A stretch of DNA of 42,455 nt from the NCBI GenBank assembly GCA_017449065.1, contig JAFSKF010000035.1, positions 1-42,455 of the forward strand, read 5' to 3'. The notes below the pieces were generated by a model. It made no database searches, was not told the origin of the DNA, and worked only from the letters and a program-made list of their open reading frames with translations. The stretch's first letter is position 1; every line of letters begins with the position of its first letter. Source of the stretch: Bacteroidales bacterium. Lineage in GTDB: Bacteria; Bacteroidota; Bacteroidia; Bacteroidales; UBA3663. The translations under genes and the position numbers were made by a program. Positions 1 to 8,833 of this stretch are shown here, one piece after another.

Positions 1-609
1 CGTGTTGTAGGCAGTCATCAGGTCATCGATAATCAGTTGCCAGCCTTCATCGTTGGTGTAGGCGGTATTCGAAAGCTCGTTATACTCGTCGTATGTCAGA
101 TTCTCGTCGATGACAAACGGGATGTTCTTATAGAGCCGCTTCAGGAGGAAATGTCCGTAGGCACGCAAGAACTTCATTTCAGCCAAACGTTGCTGCTTCA
201 TGGCGTAGCTGTCGCTGGTGGCATTAAGCAGCGCGATGGCACTGTTTACACGCGATAGACTGTTGTACAGGCGTACCCACATATCGTTCAGGTTCCAGTT
301 GGTGGTCAGCACACCCTGCTGCACTTCCAACTGATGGAACACATCGCCGTCGCTGGTACCGCTACCGCCTTTGTAGGCATCGTCCGAGCGTACATCGAAG
401 TTCCACATCGAGAACGAAGAGTTGATGTCTTCAGCAGTTGTAAAGATAGCGTAAGCCGATACCACCATTGCCTCAGCATTCTCAGGATCCTTCACCTGCT
501 CGTCGCTGAGCGTAGCTTGTGGGATGTGTTCGTCGAGGAAGTCCTCGCAGGCGGTAAGCCCGGAAATGAGCATCCCAACACAGATCAGATTGAATATATT
601 GATTTTCAT
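1..609 (-). CDS. SusD-like outer-membrane lipoprotein (partial, C-terminus off window)
   Basis: Open reading frame running off the left edge; only about the first 203 residues are present. It starts at the ATG at 609 with a lipoprotein signal ending in LTAC, followed by EDFLDEHIPQ, the usual SusD N-terminus. It contains WNFDVRSDDAYKGG, a stretch that recurs almost unchanged in the second SusD of this window (23751-25439), so both probably bind related fructans. SusD proteins sit on the cell surface and form the lid of the SusC transporter. It lies 36 bp downstream of susC and is surely in the same operon. The assignment to the SusD family is firm; the fructan specificity is inferred from the neighbours. 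Confidence 0.93.
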   Translation of the reverse strand, partial: MKINIFNLICVGMLISGLTACEDFLDEHIPQATLSDEQVKDPENAEAMVVSAYAIFTTAEDINSSFSMWNFDVRSDDAYKGGSGTSDGDVFHQLEVQQGVLTTNWNLNDMWVRLYNSLSRVNSAIALLNATSDSYAMKQQRLAEMKFLRAYGHFLLKRLYKNIPFVIDENLTYDEYNELSNTAYTNDEGWQLIIDDLMTAYNT

Positions 610-645
610 AGTCGTAAATCGTATATTGTGATTAATAACTGAGGT

Positions 646-3600
646 TTAGAAGGTCACGTTAAGACCGAAGGTGACATTCAGCGGGATAGGGTAGCCGTAG
701 TTGGCATTCTCCGGATCTACGCCTGTGAAGTCCTTGCTCTTGATGGTCAGCAGGTTTTGTGCCGATACATAGACACGCAGGCGATCCATATAGGCCTTCT
801 CACACACTTTCTTCGGGAAGTTGTATCCGAGCTGGATATTGCGCAGCTTGGCATACGAGCCGTTCTCGACGAAATAGCTGCTGACGCGTTTCTCGTTGTT
901 GTTGTCCATCGTGCTGATGGCAGGAATATTTGACCCGTTGTTTTCCGGTGTCCATGCATCCAATAGACGGTGGCCCTTGTTCAAGTTCGAAATGTTCAGG
1001 CCGCTCCAGAGGTCGGTTTCCTTCTTCAGGTCGCTAATCACATCTACACCCTGCACACCTTGCCAGAACATTGTCAGGTCGAAGTTCTTATACTGCAGGT
1101 AAATGTTCAGACCCCAGGTGAAATCGGGCACCGGTGAGTAGATCCATTTCTGGTCTTTCTCGTTGATGACACCGTCTTTGTTCAGGTCTTTCCAACGGAT
1201 GCGTCCCAAACCTGCACCGTTCTGTGCGGCATGATTGTCAATTTCGTCCTGACTCTTGAAGATGCCGTCATATACGTAGCCCACCTGCGAATAGATCGGA
1301 TGCCCGACAACGCTCTCCACACCGTTTCCGCCAAAGGTGCCGTTGGCTGCAATCGTTTCAGGCAGTTTGGTCACTTCGTTGGTGTAGTTGCCGATATTGC
1401 CGGAGATGTCGTATTGGAAATTCTTATATTCGCCACGGTAACCGATGTTCAGTTCGTAGCCCTTGTTCTCCATCTCGCCGGCATTGATCCATTGGCTCGA
1501 TCCTTCACCCATCACACCGATACCGGGCATATAAACCAAGATGTCGGTGGTCTTCTTGTCATACCATTCGAACGATCCGTACAGGGCATCGCGGAACAGC
1601 GAGAAGTCGAGACCGAAGTTGAGCTGTGTGGTGGTTTCCCATTTTAGGTCGTCGTTGCCCAGCTGGTTACGCTTAAAGCCGCTGGCCAAAGTCTGTCCGC
1701 CGTTGGTGCCTGCAATATCGTAGCTGGTGCCGTAGCTCTGACCACCGAAATTGGCTTCGCCGTAGTTGCTTTCGTAAATGGTATAGCGGGCAATGTTCGA
1801 AATCTCCTGATTACCTGTCTGACCCCACGATGCACGCAGTTTCAGGTTGTCGAGCCACTTTACGTTTTGCATGAACTTCTCCTGATTGATGCGCCAGCCG
1901 GCACTCACCGACGGGAAGGTACCGAAGCGGTTGTTCTTGCCGAATCGGCTTGAACCGTCGCGACGAACAGTAAGGCTCAACAGATAGCGCTCGTCGAACG
2001 AATAGTTGGCTTTGCCGAAGAACGATACCAATGAGAAACCTTCGCCCCAGCCGTAAGCTTCAGCTTCGCCTACACCTGCATTGGGCCACATATAATCGGT
2101 GGTGAGTACGGCATAGTCGTACTTCTTTCCGCTGAAGGTGACAGCTTCTTCGTCATTCAGCTCCATACCGACCATGGCATCGCCGCGATGCTTGCCTGCC
2201 TTGAAGTTATAGGTAGCGATGGCGTTCCACATCCAGCGGGTCCAGTGTTCCTGCTTGGCCTCAACGGCATTGGTCGGATTGGCAACCGTTCCTTCTGTGA
2301 CCGGATAGGTGAAGATACGCTGCTGTTTTTGCGAGTAGTCAAGGCCGAAGGTGGTCTTCACATTGAAGTCTTTGAAGAGGTTCACGCCCAAGTGTGCATC
2401 ACCGAACATACGCCAATAGGTGTAGCGGTTGTTTTTGTTACGTTCCAGACGGGCCACCGGATTCTCTCGGTCGGGATAGCCGCCCACCGGACCGGCAAAC
2501 TCACCTTCTGTCGTATAGACCGGCAGCGACGGATTGAACTGGAGCACATTCTGCAGGAATCCGCCGGGAGCCGCTACTTCGCTGGTGCGGTTCACGGTAA
2601 AGGTTTCTCCAATGGTTACGATGTCTCGGTCGCCCACCTTGATAAGTTTATAGTCGCTGTTCATACGGGCTGAGAAGCGTTCAAAGTCCGAATGATCGAT
2701 AATACCTTCGTTCTTATAGTAGCCCAGCGAGAAGAACGATGTTCCGCGTTCCGAACCATTACTGAGCGAGAGGTTGTACTGCTGCACAAGTCCGCGACGT
2801 GTGGTTTCGTCGAACCAGTCGGTATCGGCAGCCGGAGTCGTTCCTGCAGCATCCAGATAGCGGCTCATCGAAATCTGATTCAGCACTGGACGGCCTTGTG
2901 CGTTGTAGCTCCAGTCGAACTTGTAGCCTAAACCGTTTGAGTTAGGATCCAAGCCGTCGTTCACGTAACCTTGCCACATCACCTGTCCGAACTCCTTGGC
3001 GTTCAACACCTCCATCTTGTGAGCGTACATCTGTACGGCTACGCTGGCGTCGAAATCCACTTTCACTTTGCCTTCCTTGCCTTTCTTGGTGGTAATGATG
3101 ATGACGCCGTTGGCAGCACGGCTTCCGTAGATAGAGGCAGAAGCGGCATCCTTCAGAATCTGAATACTCTCAATATCGTTTCCGTTCAGTTCGTGCATGC
3201 CCGATTTGGTCGGCACACCGTCGATGATATAAAGCGGGTCGTTGTTGTTGAGCGTACCCACACCGCGAATACGCACCGTAGCGCTGCCCGAAGGCGAACC
3301 GTCGGACGAGATGTTCATACCCGGAACGCGTCCCTGCATCGCCTTGATAGGGTTGTTTTCGTTCTGCTTGGCCAGATCGGAAGGAGTTACGGTCGAAATG
3401 GCGCCTGTCAGGTCGGCTTTGCGCTGGGTGGTATAGCCGGTAACCAGCACTTCGTTCAGCATCTGCTTGTCCTCCCTGAGTTCTACCTTCATACCCGGAG
3501 CTGCAGTTGCTTCCACGGCATTGTAGCCGATGTAACTCACCACAAGCGTAGCTCCTGCCTTCACTTTCAGCGTAAAATTGCCGTCAATGTCGGTGGCTGT

Positions 3601-3753
3601 TCCGTTTGTGGTTCCTTTTTCCAACACAGTAGCGCCGATGACACCTTCTCCGGTTTCATCGACCACCATTCCTGTAATTTCTGTTTGCGCGTACACTATA
3701 GTTCCGGCGCAGAAGAGCAGTATGCTCAACAGAAACCTCACAAGTTTTTTCAT
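646..3753 (-). CDS. SusC-like TonB-dependent outer-membrane transporter
   Basis: A 1035-residue protein of typical SusC length. It has a signal peptide (cleavage near VYAQ), then a carboxypeptidase-regulatory-like domain (about 25-100: ITGMVVDETGEGVIGA), a TonB-box/plug region (VLVTGYTTQRKADLTGA, then VRIRGVGTLNNNDPLYIIDG and ANGVIIITTKKG), then a beta-barrel ending in an aromatic residue (LNVTF). It imports oligosaccharides across the outer membrane with its SusD partner, powered by TonB. Its promoter carries the same operator as the GH32 operon and the other susC. Fructan is the likely substrate from context (inference). The ATG at 3753 directly precedes the signal peptide. Confidence 0.96.
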   Translation of the reverse strand: MKKLVRFLLSILLFCAGTIVYAQTEITGMVVDETGEGVIGATVLEKGTTNGTATDIDGNFTLKVKAGATLVVSYIGYNAVEATAAPGMKVELREDKQMLNEVLVTGYTTQRKADLTGAISTVTPSDLAKQNENNPIKAMQGRVPGMNISSDGSPSGSATVRIRGVGTLNNNDPLYIIDGVPTKSGMHELNGNDIESIQILKDAASASIYGSRAANGVIIITTKKGKEGKVKVDFDASVAVQMYAHKMEVLNAKEFGQVMWQGYVNDGLDPNSNGLGYKFDWSYNAQGRPVLNQISMSRYLDAAGTTPAADTDWFDETTRRGLVQQYNLSLSNGSERGTSFFSLGYYKNEGIIDHSDFERFSARMNSDYKLIKVGDRDIVTIGETFTVNRTSEVAAPGGFLQNVLQFNPSLPVYTTEGEFAGPVGGYPDRENPVARLERNKNNRYTYWRMFGDAHLGVNLFKDFNVKTTFGLDYSQKQQRIFTYPVTEGTVANPTNAVEAKQEHWTRWMWNAIATYNFKAGKHRGDAMVGMELNDEEAVTFSGKKYDYAVLTTDYMWPNAGVGEAEAYGWGEGFSLVSFFGKANYSFDERYLLSLTVRRDGSSRFGKNNRFGTFPSVSAGWRINQEKFMQNVKWLDNLKLRASWGQTGNQEISNIARYTIYESNYGEANFGGQSYGTSYDIAGTNGGQTLASGFKRNQLGNDDLKWETTTQLNFGLDFSLFRDALYGSFEWYDKKTTDILVYMPGIGVMGEGSSQWINAGEMENKGYELNIGYRGEYKNFQYDISGNIGNYTNEVTKLPETIAANGTFGGNGVESVVGHPIYSQVGYVYDGIFKSQDEIDNHAAQNGAGLGRIRWKDLNKDGVINEKDQKWIYSPVPDFTWGLNIYLQYKNFDLTMFWQGVQGVDVISDLKKETDLWSGLNISNLNKGHRLLDAWTPENNGSNIPAISTMDNNNEKRVSSYFVENGSYAKLRNIQLGYNFPKKVCEKAYMDRLRVYVSAQNLLTIKSKDFTGVDPENANYGYPIPLNVTFGLNVTF

Positions 3754-3796
3754 TTGTCTGATGTTTTGTGGTTAGTACTAGATGTTTTTTCTGGCG

Positions 3797-3869
3797 CAAA
3801 GGTAAACCTGTTTTCGAACCCATGCTTGAAAATATCGTTCACGGGCGGTAAAAAATGTTACATGTAACA
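3797..3869 (-). promoter_or_regulatory. Promoter of susC (3753) with shared fructan operator, site C
   Basis: On the minus strand a -7 box TACCTTTG lies at 3804-3797, 44 bp before the ATG. Read on the plus strand, TCGTTCA is at 3835-3841, then nine bases, then AAAAATGTT, ACATG and TAACA to 3869; TGTTACATGTAACA is a perfect 14-bp palindrome. The distance from the start of the -7 box to TCGTTCA is 38 bp, identical to sites at 8439 and 28629. I infer an activator site for the AraC-type regulators of this locus. Confidence 0.75.
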
Positions 3870-3904
3870 AATCTCGACTAAAAAGTTCGTTTCCTTGACT
3901 CGCA

Positions 3905-3938
3905 AAAATGAAAAAGGGCAGATTATTGTTCTGCCCTT
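3905..3938 (-). terminator. Rho-independent terminator after the sensor/AraC gene
   Basis: AAGGGCAG at 3914-3921 pairs with CTGCCCTT at 3931-3938 over a 9-base loop. Read on the minus strand the hairpin contains the stop codon of the AraC half and is followed by a T-rich run. It separates the GH32-DUF1573-sensor operon from the susC promoter just beyond. Confidence 0.75.
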
Positions 3939-4582
3939 ACGTCCATCGGATACTTTCCGAATTGTTTCTTAAAACAGTTAGAGAAATAGCCCGGCGTTCC
4001 GAATCCAACCTCATAGGCTATCTCGTTGACGGTCTTATTGGTGCTTTGCAATAGCGCATAACCTCGCTGTAAACGCATCTGTCGGAGCAGTTCTACAGGC
4101 GACAGCCCCGTAATGGCTTTCACCTTTCTGTATAGTTGCACGCGACTCAGTCCTATCTCTTCTCCCAAATCGTCCATTTTCAGATTCGGATTACCCATGT
4201 TCCGTCGGATGGCCTGATTCAGCGTTTCTGCAAAGATTGTGTCTTGCGAACGAGGAGCCGGTTTTTCCTCCTCGGTGGGTTCGAAGATCTGGCGAAGCTT
4301 CCGGCTGTCTGCGTTGGTGTAGAACAGCGTCTCTTCTTCGTTCAGGGTTTGTCGCTGGCGAATTGCTTTACGCGTCTGCACGTATGCGCGCCACATCATT
4401 ATAAAGGCTATAATCAGTAGGATAATCGCAATAAAACTGCCGATTAGTACCTTGTGTTGCGTGTTATAAAGACCGAAGTACGCCTCCAGTTTGTCCTGTA
4501 TGGTAATCAGGTCGTTGTTCTGCCGGATCAGTTCGTTGCTGTTCAATGCCATCAGGTCGGCATTTTCGGGAGTCACCATCAT
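3923..4582 (-). CDS. Membrane-anchored AraC-family regulator, C-terminal half of an interrupted sensor-regulator
   Basis: 219 residues: a membrane helix near VLIGSFIAIILLIIAF, a charged linker, then an AraC/XylS DNA-binding domain with two helix-turn-helix parts (DDLGEEIGLSRVQLYRKVKA and VNEIAYEVGFGTPGYFSNCF). It continues in frame from the gene at 4592-5467 after a single TAA stop and three further codons. The intact paralogue at 28716-30281 aligns across the junction without any gap, so the two reading frames are one gene broken by a point change. Translation could restart at ATG 4582 and give a membrane-bound regulator without sensor. Either a pseudogene, a split gene or a sequence error. 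Confidence 0.85.
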   Translation of the reverse strand: MMVTPENADLMALNSNELIRQNNDLITIQDKLEAYFGLYNTQHKVLIGSFIAIILLIIAFIMMWRAYVQTRKAIRQRQTLNEEETLFYTNADSRKLRQIFEPTEEEKPAPRSQDTIFAETLNQAIRRNMGNPNLKMDDLGEEIGLSRVQLYRKVKAITGLSPVELLRQMRLQRGYALLQSTNKTVNEIAYEVGFGTPGYFSNCFKKQFGKYPMDVRAEQ

Positions 4583-4591
4583 GCCCTGCAG

Positions 4592-5467
4592 TTAGTTGTC
4601 GCGTTCATAGGGTTGGCCCGTCAGGATGTCGAGCGCCAGTTTCACGATCAGTTCTCCATGCGTGGGATAGACATACGAGCCTACCTGATGCCCGAACTGC
4701 ACATACTCGATGCCTTCGCCGGGCAGTCCGTCGATGCCCAGAATCTGCACCTTTCCTTCTGCATTTTTCTCCACGACGGCCTTATATACGCCTGTTGCCA
4801 TTCCGTCGTTGTGGCAGAAAAAGAACACGGGTGGAAATTCCGAATCCAACAGCTCCTCAGCAATTCGGCAGGCTTCGTCCGATGTCCAATCTGCTTCTTT
4901 GCAGATATATTCCAGCTCTTCATGGTCGGACATCATACTGCTGAACCCTTCATGTCGCTCTTGGGCCGGCGACGAAGTCATAGCACCTGTGATTTCCACC
5001 ACTTTCGGTTTGTGCCCGTCGGCAAGCAATGGCCCGGCAAGGTTCAGTACATAGTTGGCGGATGCCTTTCCTGCCTCTACGTTATTGCCTCCGATGAATG
5101 CGGTATAGTCATTGGTTTCGGCTTTTCGGTCGAAGTAGATGACTGGTATGCCTTTTTTCCTGACTTTGGCTATAGCCTCAGCCACAGGAGCCGCCTCATT
5201 GGGAGCCACCACTAACAAATCCATATCGGTATCGGCCAGGCTGTCAATCTGTCTGATCTGCAGTTCCGTATCATCGTGGGCTTCTATCACATCCACTTTT
5301 ACGTCCTGATCGTACAGATGCTGCGCTGCCAGCATTTCTCTGCTCACTTTGTCGCGCCATCGGCCTGAACCGCACTGTGAAACTGCAATCCGATAGGTCT
5401 TCTCATTCTCCGAACAGGAAGTCAGAATTGCCAGCAAAGTAAACAGGATAAAGAAAGTGTTCCGCAT
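4592..5467 (-). CDS. Periplasmic sugar-binding sensor domain (LacI/RbsB type), N-terminal half of an interrupted sensor-regulator
   Basis: 291 residues. The signal peptide ends in a lipobox (LTSC), followed by a type I periplasmic binding protein fold: YRIAVSQCGSGRW, QIDSLADTDMDLLVVAPNE, GIPVIYFDRKAETNDYTAFI and a FFFCHNDGMATG hinge region. This family binds ribose- or fructose-like monosaccharides. The frame ends at TAA 4594-4592, exactly where the intact homologue (28716-30281) reads on into its membrane helix and AraC domain. The gene starts 10 bp after the DUF1573 gene and shares the GH32 operon, so a working protein would give positive feedback. The ligand is inferred to be fructose. Confidence 0.86.
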   Translation of the reverse strand: MRNTFFILFTLLAILTSCSENEKTYRIAVSQCGSGRWRDKVSREMLAAQHLYDQDVKVDVIEAHDDTELQIRQIDSLADTDMDLLVVAPNEAAPVAEAIAKVRKKGIPVIYFDRKAETNDYTAFIGGNNVEAGKASANYVLNLAGPLLADGHKPKVVEITGAMTSSPAQERHEGFSSMMSDHEELEYICKEADWTSDEACRIAEELLDSEFPPVFFFCHNDGMATGVYKAVVEKNAEGKVQILGIDGLPGEGIEYVQFGHQVGSYVYPTHGELIVKLALDILTGQPYERDN

Positions 5468-5477
5468 GTCTTTTTTT

Positions 5478-6086
5478 TTATTTTACCAGCACATCGAGGG
5501 TGATGGTGAGGGGTATTTCTTTTTGTTCCGAAGTGGTTTTGATGACGTAAGGAATATGATGCAGCCCTTTGGGAGTTTGGGCATCGACAGAAAACCTGAC
5601 GGGGATGCGCTCCTGTCGGTTCTCGTAGCAATGAAGCACCACGACTCCGCGTTCCTGACTTTCCCCTGCGTGCATAATGCCGAGGTCGAAGCGGTTGGAC
5701 GAAAGCCGGATGTCGTCGGAGATCCGAACGGGAAATTGTCTCATTAGGGTCTCGGTGGAGGCATTGCAGATGCCTGTCATCGATACTTTGATGCGTTTGT
5801 GGTTTGAACCATATTCCAGCGTGCCGATCTCTTCGAACTCTCCGTCCTTGCCTTGTGGATTGAATCGCAGCGTAACGCGGGTGGAATCGCCTGCACCGAT
5901 GGGTTCGTCTTTGACAAACTGAATCGTAGTGCAGCCACATGAGGTGTAGCCTTGCACCAAAGCTACCTTCTCGGTGCCTATGTTACGCAACCAGAAGTTA
6001 CGTTCCTGAATGCCGTCCGCTTCGTCGATGGTGCCAAGCGAGACGGAGGCCAATCCGATTACGACAAGCGTATCAGCGACCCACAT
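5478..6086 (-). CDS. DUF1573 domain protein
   Basis: 202 residues from ATG 6086. The first domain shows the DUF1573 hallmarks ASVSLGTIDEADG, FWLRNIGTEKV and GYTSCGCTTIQF; a second, weaker copy follows (SNRFDLGIMHAGESQERG). The start overlaps the GH32 stop by 14 bp, pointing to coupled translation; the frame stays open further upstream, but that extension (to 6221) does not look like a signal peptide. DUF1573 proteins are usually exported, so the lack of an evident signal sequence is odd and the N-terminus may be damaged. The function is unknown; the operon position ties it to fructan use. Confidence 0.8.
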   Translation of the reverse strand: MWVADTLVVIGLASVSLGTIDEADGIQERNFWLRNIGTEKVALVQGYTSCGCTTIQFVKDEPIGAGDSTRVTLRFNPQGKDGEFEEIGTLEYGSNHKRIKVSMTGICNASTETLMRQFPVRISDDIRLSSNRFDLGIMHAGESQERGVVVLHCYENRQERIPVRFSVDAQTPKGLHHIPYVIKTTSEQKEIPLTITLDVLVK

Positions 6087-8376
6087 ATTTCTTGCCGTTT
6101 TGGATACAGATACCTTTGTGAGCGGAACTTTGCCGGCGTCCCAGTATATCGTACAGATAGCCGTCGGCAGGCTGCGACGTCCGGATGTCGTCGATTCCTG
6201 TATCTCCGTTCTGTGTGGCATCGAGCGTCCAAGCCTTCAGGTCGGCTTGCATCTGTGCGGTGGCGAAAGCTTCTACCTCTACCTGTGCAGCATCGTTGGG
6301 GAAAATGCGGATGCTATAGGCCCAAGTGTCGTTCACAAAGATATCGGCAATCGAGCCGTCAAGATAGACATGAAGTTTCAGTTTGCCGCCCAGAGCGACC
6401 TTCTTCGGAAGCGTTACAGCATAGATGCCGCCATAAGTGCCATCGTTCACGGTGCGGTCGAGCGAAGTCATATCGAGAGTCAGCGTGCCGTTATCTGCAT
6501 CGTAGGAGAGCGATGCCTGTTTGCCGCCCGATTTCAGGAAGTTGAAACCGCAAGAACCCGAAGCCACCGTAAACTCTCCTGATAATTCTATCTGTCGTCC
6601 TTCTACGGGAGCCAGCGATTCGATGCCGTCCAACGCCAGTTCTTTGCTGTATGCCGTCTTTGTGCGCATACCGGTCAATCCGCTGTAGGGTTTCTGTACG
6701 ATCGATCCGTCGGCAGTCAGAGAGATTTCACGCGGTAGAGAGAAGTTGTGCGCCCAGCCCATTTCGAAGTTGGTTTGTGTGGGCAGTTTGTCGGGCACGA
6801 TGCCCAAGAGCAGGGGTTTGCCGTCTTTAGTGAAGATGGTGGGCGAAAGCAAGCCGTAACCGTCACGACTGATGCCTGCCATTTCCAGATACTGCATTTC
6901 GCTATCGGGTGTGAACTTGCCGTCTGTTCCGATGGTTCCCACCCAGCAGAGCGTACGTACACCCACACCGGTATTCAGAGGCGTGCAGGTGAACAGATAT
7001 TTTCCGTTGCCCATAGGAGTCACATTCGGCATTTCCCAGAAGGTGCCATGCAGGTTGGCGTTGGTGCCCTGAAAGAAAATGGCTCCGTCGTTGGTCCACT
7101 TTCCGTTTTCGTACTTATGCAGGGTGCAGGCACCGAGTTTATTCTTGCTGGTTCCGACGATGATATACTTCTGTCCGTTGGCCGTGAAGAAATAAGGATC
7201 GCGGAAGTCGTCGGAGAGACCGATCGGACGTCCGTTGATAATCACACCCAGTTTCTCCCATTCCATCAGTTCGCTGTCTTTTGCTTTGGCTTGTGCGATG
7301 GTGGCTTTGGCATTATCTACAGCTGTATATAGCAGATAGGTGTCGGTTCCGTCCTCATATACGCAACCGCTCCAGCAGCCTTTTATGTCGTAGGTTTGAT
7401 CCGGACCGATGGCAATAGGTTCTTCTGTCCAGTTGTATAGGTTGGGACTTGAAATGTGTCCCCAGTGCAGACGCGACATATAAGGACCGTTGGCGTTCTT
7501 CTGGAAGAACACGTGATATTTGCCGTCGCTGTAGGTCATTCCATGACTCTCGTTGGTCCATGAACCTGACGGCATACCGTGGAATTGCGGACGCCACAGA
7601 CTTGCCTCATACCGTTCCGCCGGATAGTTGAAAGTGGCGAACTGAGGGGTGAAGACAGCAGGAGTCACCACTTCGTTATAGAGGGTAATATCATCAATCA
7701 GGCCGCAGAATGTATTGATCAGGAACGGGCCTTCTTTCTTCTCGGTTGCATCCTTGCCGATATAGAAGTCCTTATCGGTATGCACCACTTCCGAACGACT
7801 CATGCGGCTGGTGCCGATGCTCTTTCCGTTCAGGTAGAGTGTCGCCACATTGTCGGCTTTATTGAGCACAACTGTCAGCACATTCCACGTACCGCGCGGC
7901 AGTTTTTCCGTTCCGCTTATCGTATATAGAAAGCCGTTGGCATAGGCAGAAGCGAAACGGAACCTCAGGTCGCCTTGCGATGAGAGTTCCAGGGAGAATC
8001 CTTTCTTGCCGGTTTCATCCAGATTGCCGCAAATGGTGGCGAAAGTCGGTGTGGATTCTGCCACATCTACCTGCATCATGGGGTAACTTTCTGCAGCCAA
8101 TGTCACGCTGAGGGTCAGCGCCTCTGTGCTCAGGTTGCCTGGCAGACTTGCTTGCACAAAGTTGGAATAGCCGTCAAAACGAAGCGCCTGTCCGTCTATT
8201 CCCGATAATGTGCATACGGGCAGTTCCGATGCTACGGCATATTCCGTTCCCGATACTTGTTCTGTAATCTTTCCGTTTTTTACCGACATATCGAAGCGGG
8301 CAGCGGCGGTCTGTGCTGAAGCTCCGGTAGCCAATACAGTCATCAATGCGATAAGCAGATGTTTCTTGTGTTTCAT
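6073..8376 (-). CDS. GH32 family fructan hydrolase with N-terminal LamG-like domain and altered nucleophile motif
   Basis: 767 residues from ATG 8376, placed after the -7 box at 8408-8401. Signal peptide (ends ASAQ), a LamG/concanavalin-like domain at about 30-250, a GH32 five-bladed domain at about 255-570, and a C-terminal beta-sandwich ending in a short tail with YDILGRR. The RDP motif (R392-P394) and the acid/base in FWEMPN (E448) are present. The nucleophile motif is WTNESHG (273-279) instead of WMNDPNG, putting Glu276 where the Asp nucleophile belongs. The family would cleave fructosyl linkages; activity and linkage cannot be read from sequence. First gene of an operon with DUF1573 and the sensor. 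Confidence 0.9.
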   Translation of the reverse strand: MKHKKHLLIALMTVLATGASAQTAAARFDMSVKNGKITEQVSGTEYAVASELPVCTLSGIDGQALRFDGYSNFVQASLPGNLSTEALTLSVTLAAESYPMMQVDVAESTPTFATICGNLDETGKKGFSLELSSQGDLRFRFASAYANGFLYTISGTEKLPRGTWNVLTVVLNKADNVATLYLNGKSIGTSRMSRSEVVHTDKDFYIGKDATEKKEGPFLINTFCGLIDDITLYNEVVTPAVFTPQFATFNYPAERYEASLWRPQFHGMPSGSWTNESHGMTYSDGKYHVFFQKNANGPYMSRLHWGHISSPNLYNWTEEPIAIGPDQTYDIKGCWSGCVYEDGTDTYLLYTAVDNAKATIAQAKAKDSELMEWEKLGVIINGRPIGLSDDFRDPYFFTANGQKYIIVGTSKNKLGACTLHKYENGKWTNDGAIFFQGTNANLHGTFWEMPNVTPMGNGKYLFTCTPLNTGVGVRTLCWVGTIGTDGKFTPDSEMQYLEMAGISRDGYGLLSPTIFTKDGKPLLLGIVPDKLPTQTNFEMGWAHNFSLPREISLTADGSIVQKPYSGLTGMRTKTAYSKELALDGIESLAPVEGRQIELSGEFTVASGSCGFNFLKSGGKQASLSYDADNGTLTLDMTSLDRTVNDGTYGGIYAVTLPKKVALGGKLKLHVYLDGSIADIFVNDTWAYSIRIFPNDAAQVEVEAFATAQMQADLKAWTLDATQNGDTGIDDIRTSQPADGYLYDILGRRQSSAHKGICIQNGKKYVGR

Positions 8377-8400
8377 AGTTGTGCATTTAAAAATCTGCCG

Positions 8401-8478
8401 CAAATATACGGCTTTTCTGCCGATTTAGCATTAAAAATTCGTTCATTCCTTGCAAAAAATGTTTCAATGTAACATTTT
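8401..8478 (-). promoter_or_regulatory. Promoter of GH32 operon with shared fructan operator, site A
   Basis: The minus-strand -7 box TATATTTG occupies 8408-8401. On the plus strand TCGTTCA (8439-8445), nine bases, AAAAATGTT (8455-8463), TCAATG and TAACA (8470-8474) follow. The block 8431-8478 matches 28621-28668 upstream of the second susC at 44 of 48 positions by my count, far beyond what two intergenic regions should share. No clear -33 TTTG is seen, as expected for an activator-dependent promoter. Confidence 0.78.
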
Positions 8479-8681
8479 ACCTGTTGATTTCTGTTTTTGC
8501 TGCCCAGTCGGGGAATTTTTACTGCCCAGTTGGGGAAATATTTTTTATCCCACGAAAGCCTGTAGTTGAAACTAAGTGCAACTTTTTCATTAAGCCAAAT
8601 GAACAGCGCCAAACTTGTTTGAGCTATGTCTTGGCGAGAAAAGGAGGAATGAAATTCGCCCACCTGCTTTCAGACAGTGGC

Positions 8682-8731
8682 AAAAGAAAAAGTGCCGAAG
8701 GTACGACAGGTCTGCCGTACCTTCGGCACTT
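8682..8731 (-). terminator. Rho-independent terminator of the outer-membrane protein gene
   Basis: A perfect 16-bp stem (8690-8705 with 8716-8731) with a 10-base loop; read on the minus strand it is followed by TTTTTCTTTT. It ends transcription coming from the gene at 8834-9310 before the GH32 promoter. Confidence 0.85.
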
Positions 8732-8745
8732 ACTTTTACTCCTTA

Positions 8746-8780
8746 TCAAGAATGCTGGGGCTTCACCCCAGCATTCTTGA
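8746..8780 (-). terminator. Second perfect hairpin downstream of the outer-membrane protein gene
   Basis: A perfect 15-bp stem (8746-8760 with 8766-8780) with a 5-base loop, 54 bp after the stop at 8834 and just before the terminator at 8690. It lacks a T-run of its own. It could be an RNA 3'-end stabiliser or an additional terminator. Confidence 0.6.
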
Positions 8781-8833
8781 TACTCCTTCAGAGTTTCTTT
8801 TCTTACGCACTATGCTTGAAGTCAATATATAAA

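Noticed and set aside
2971..3867. 298-codon plus-strand frame opposite susC
   Set aside because: It is antisense to a clear SusC gene, has His/Arg-rich composition of a reverse-frame shadow and no recognisable domain.
5422..5940. 172-codon minus-strand frame overlapping the DUF1573 gene
   Set aside because: Out of frame with DUF1573 motifs; Arg/His-rich shadow without conserved features.
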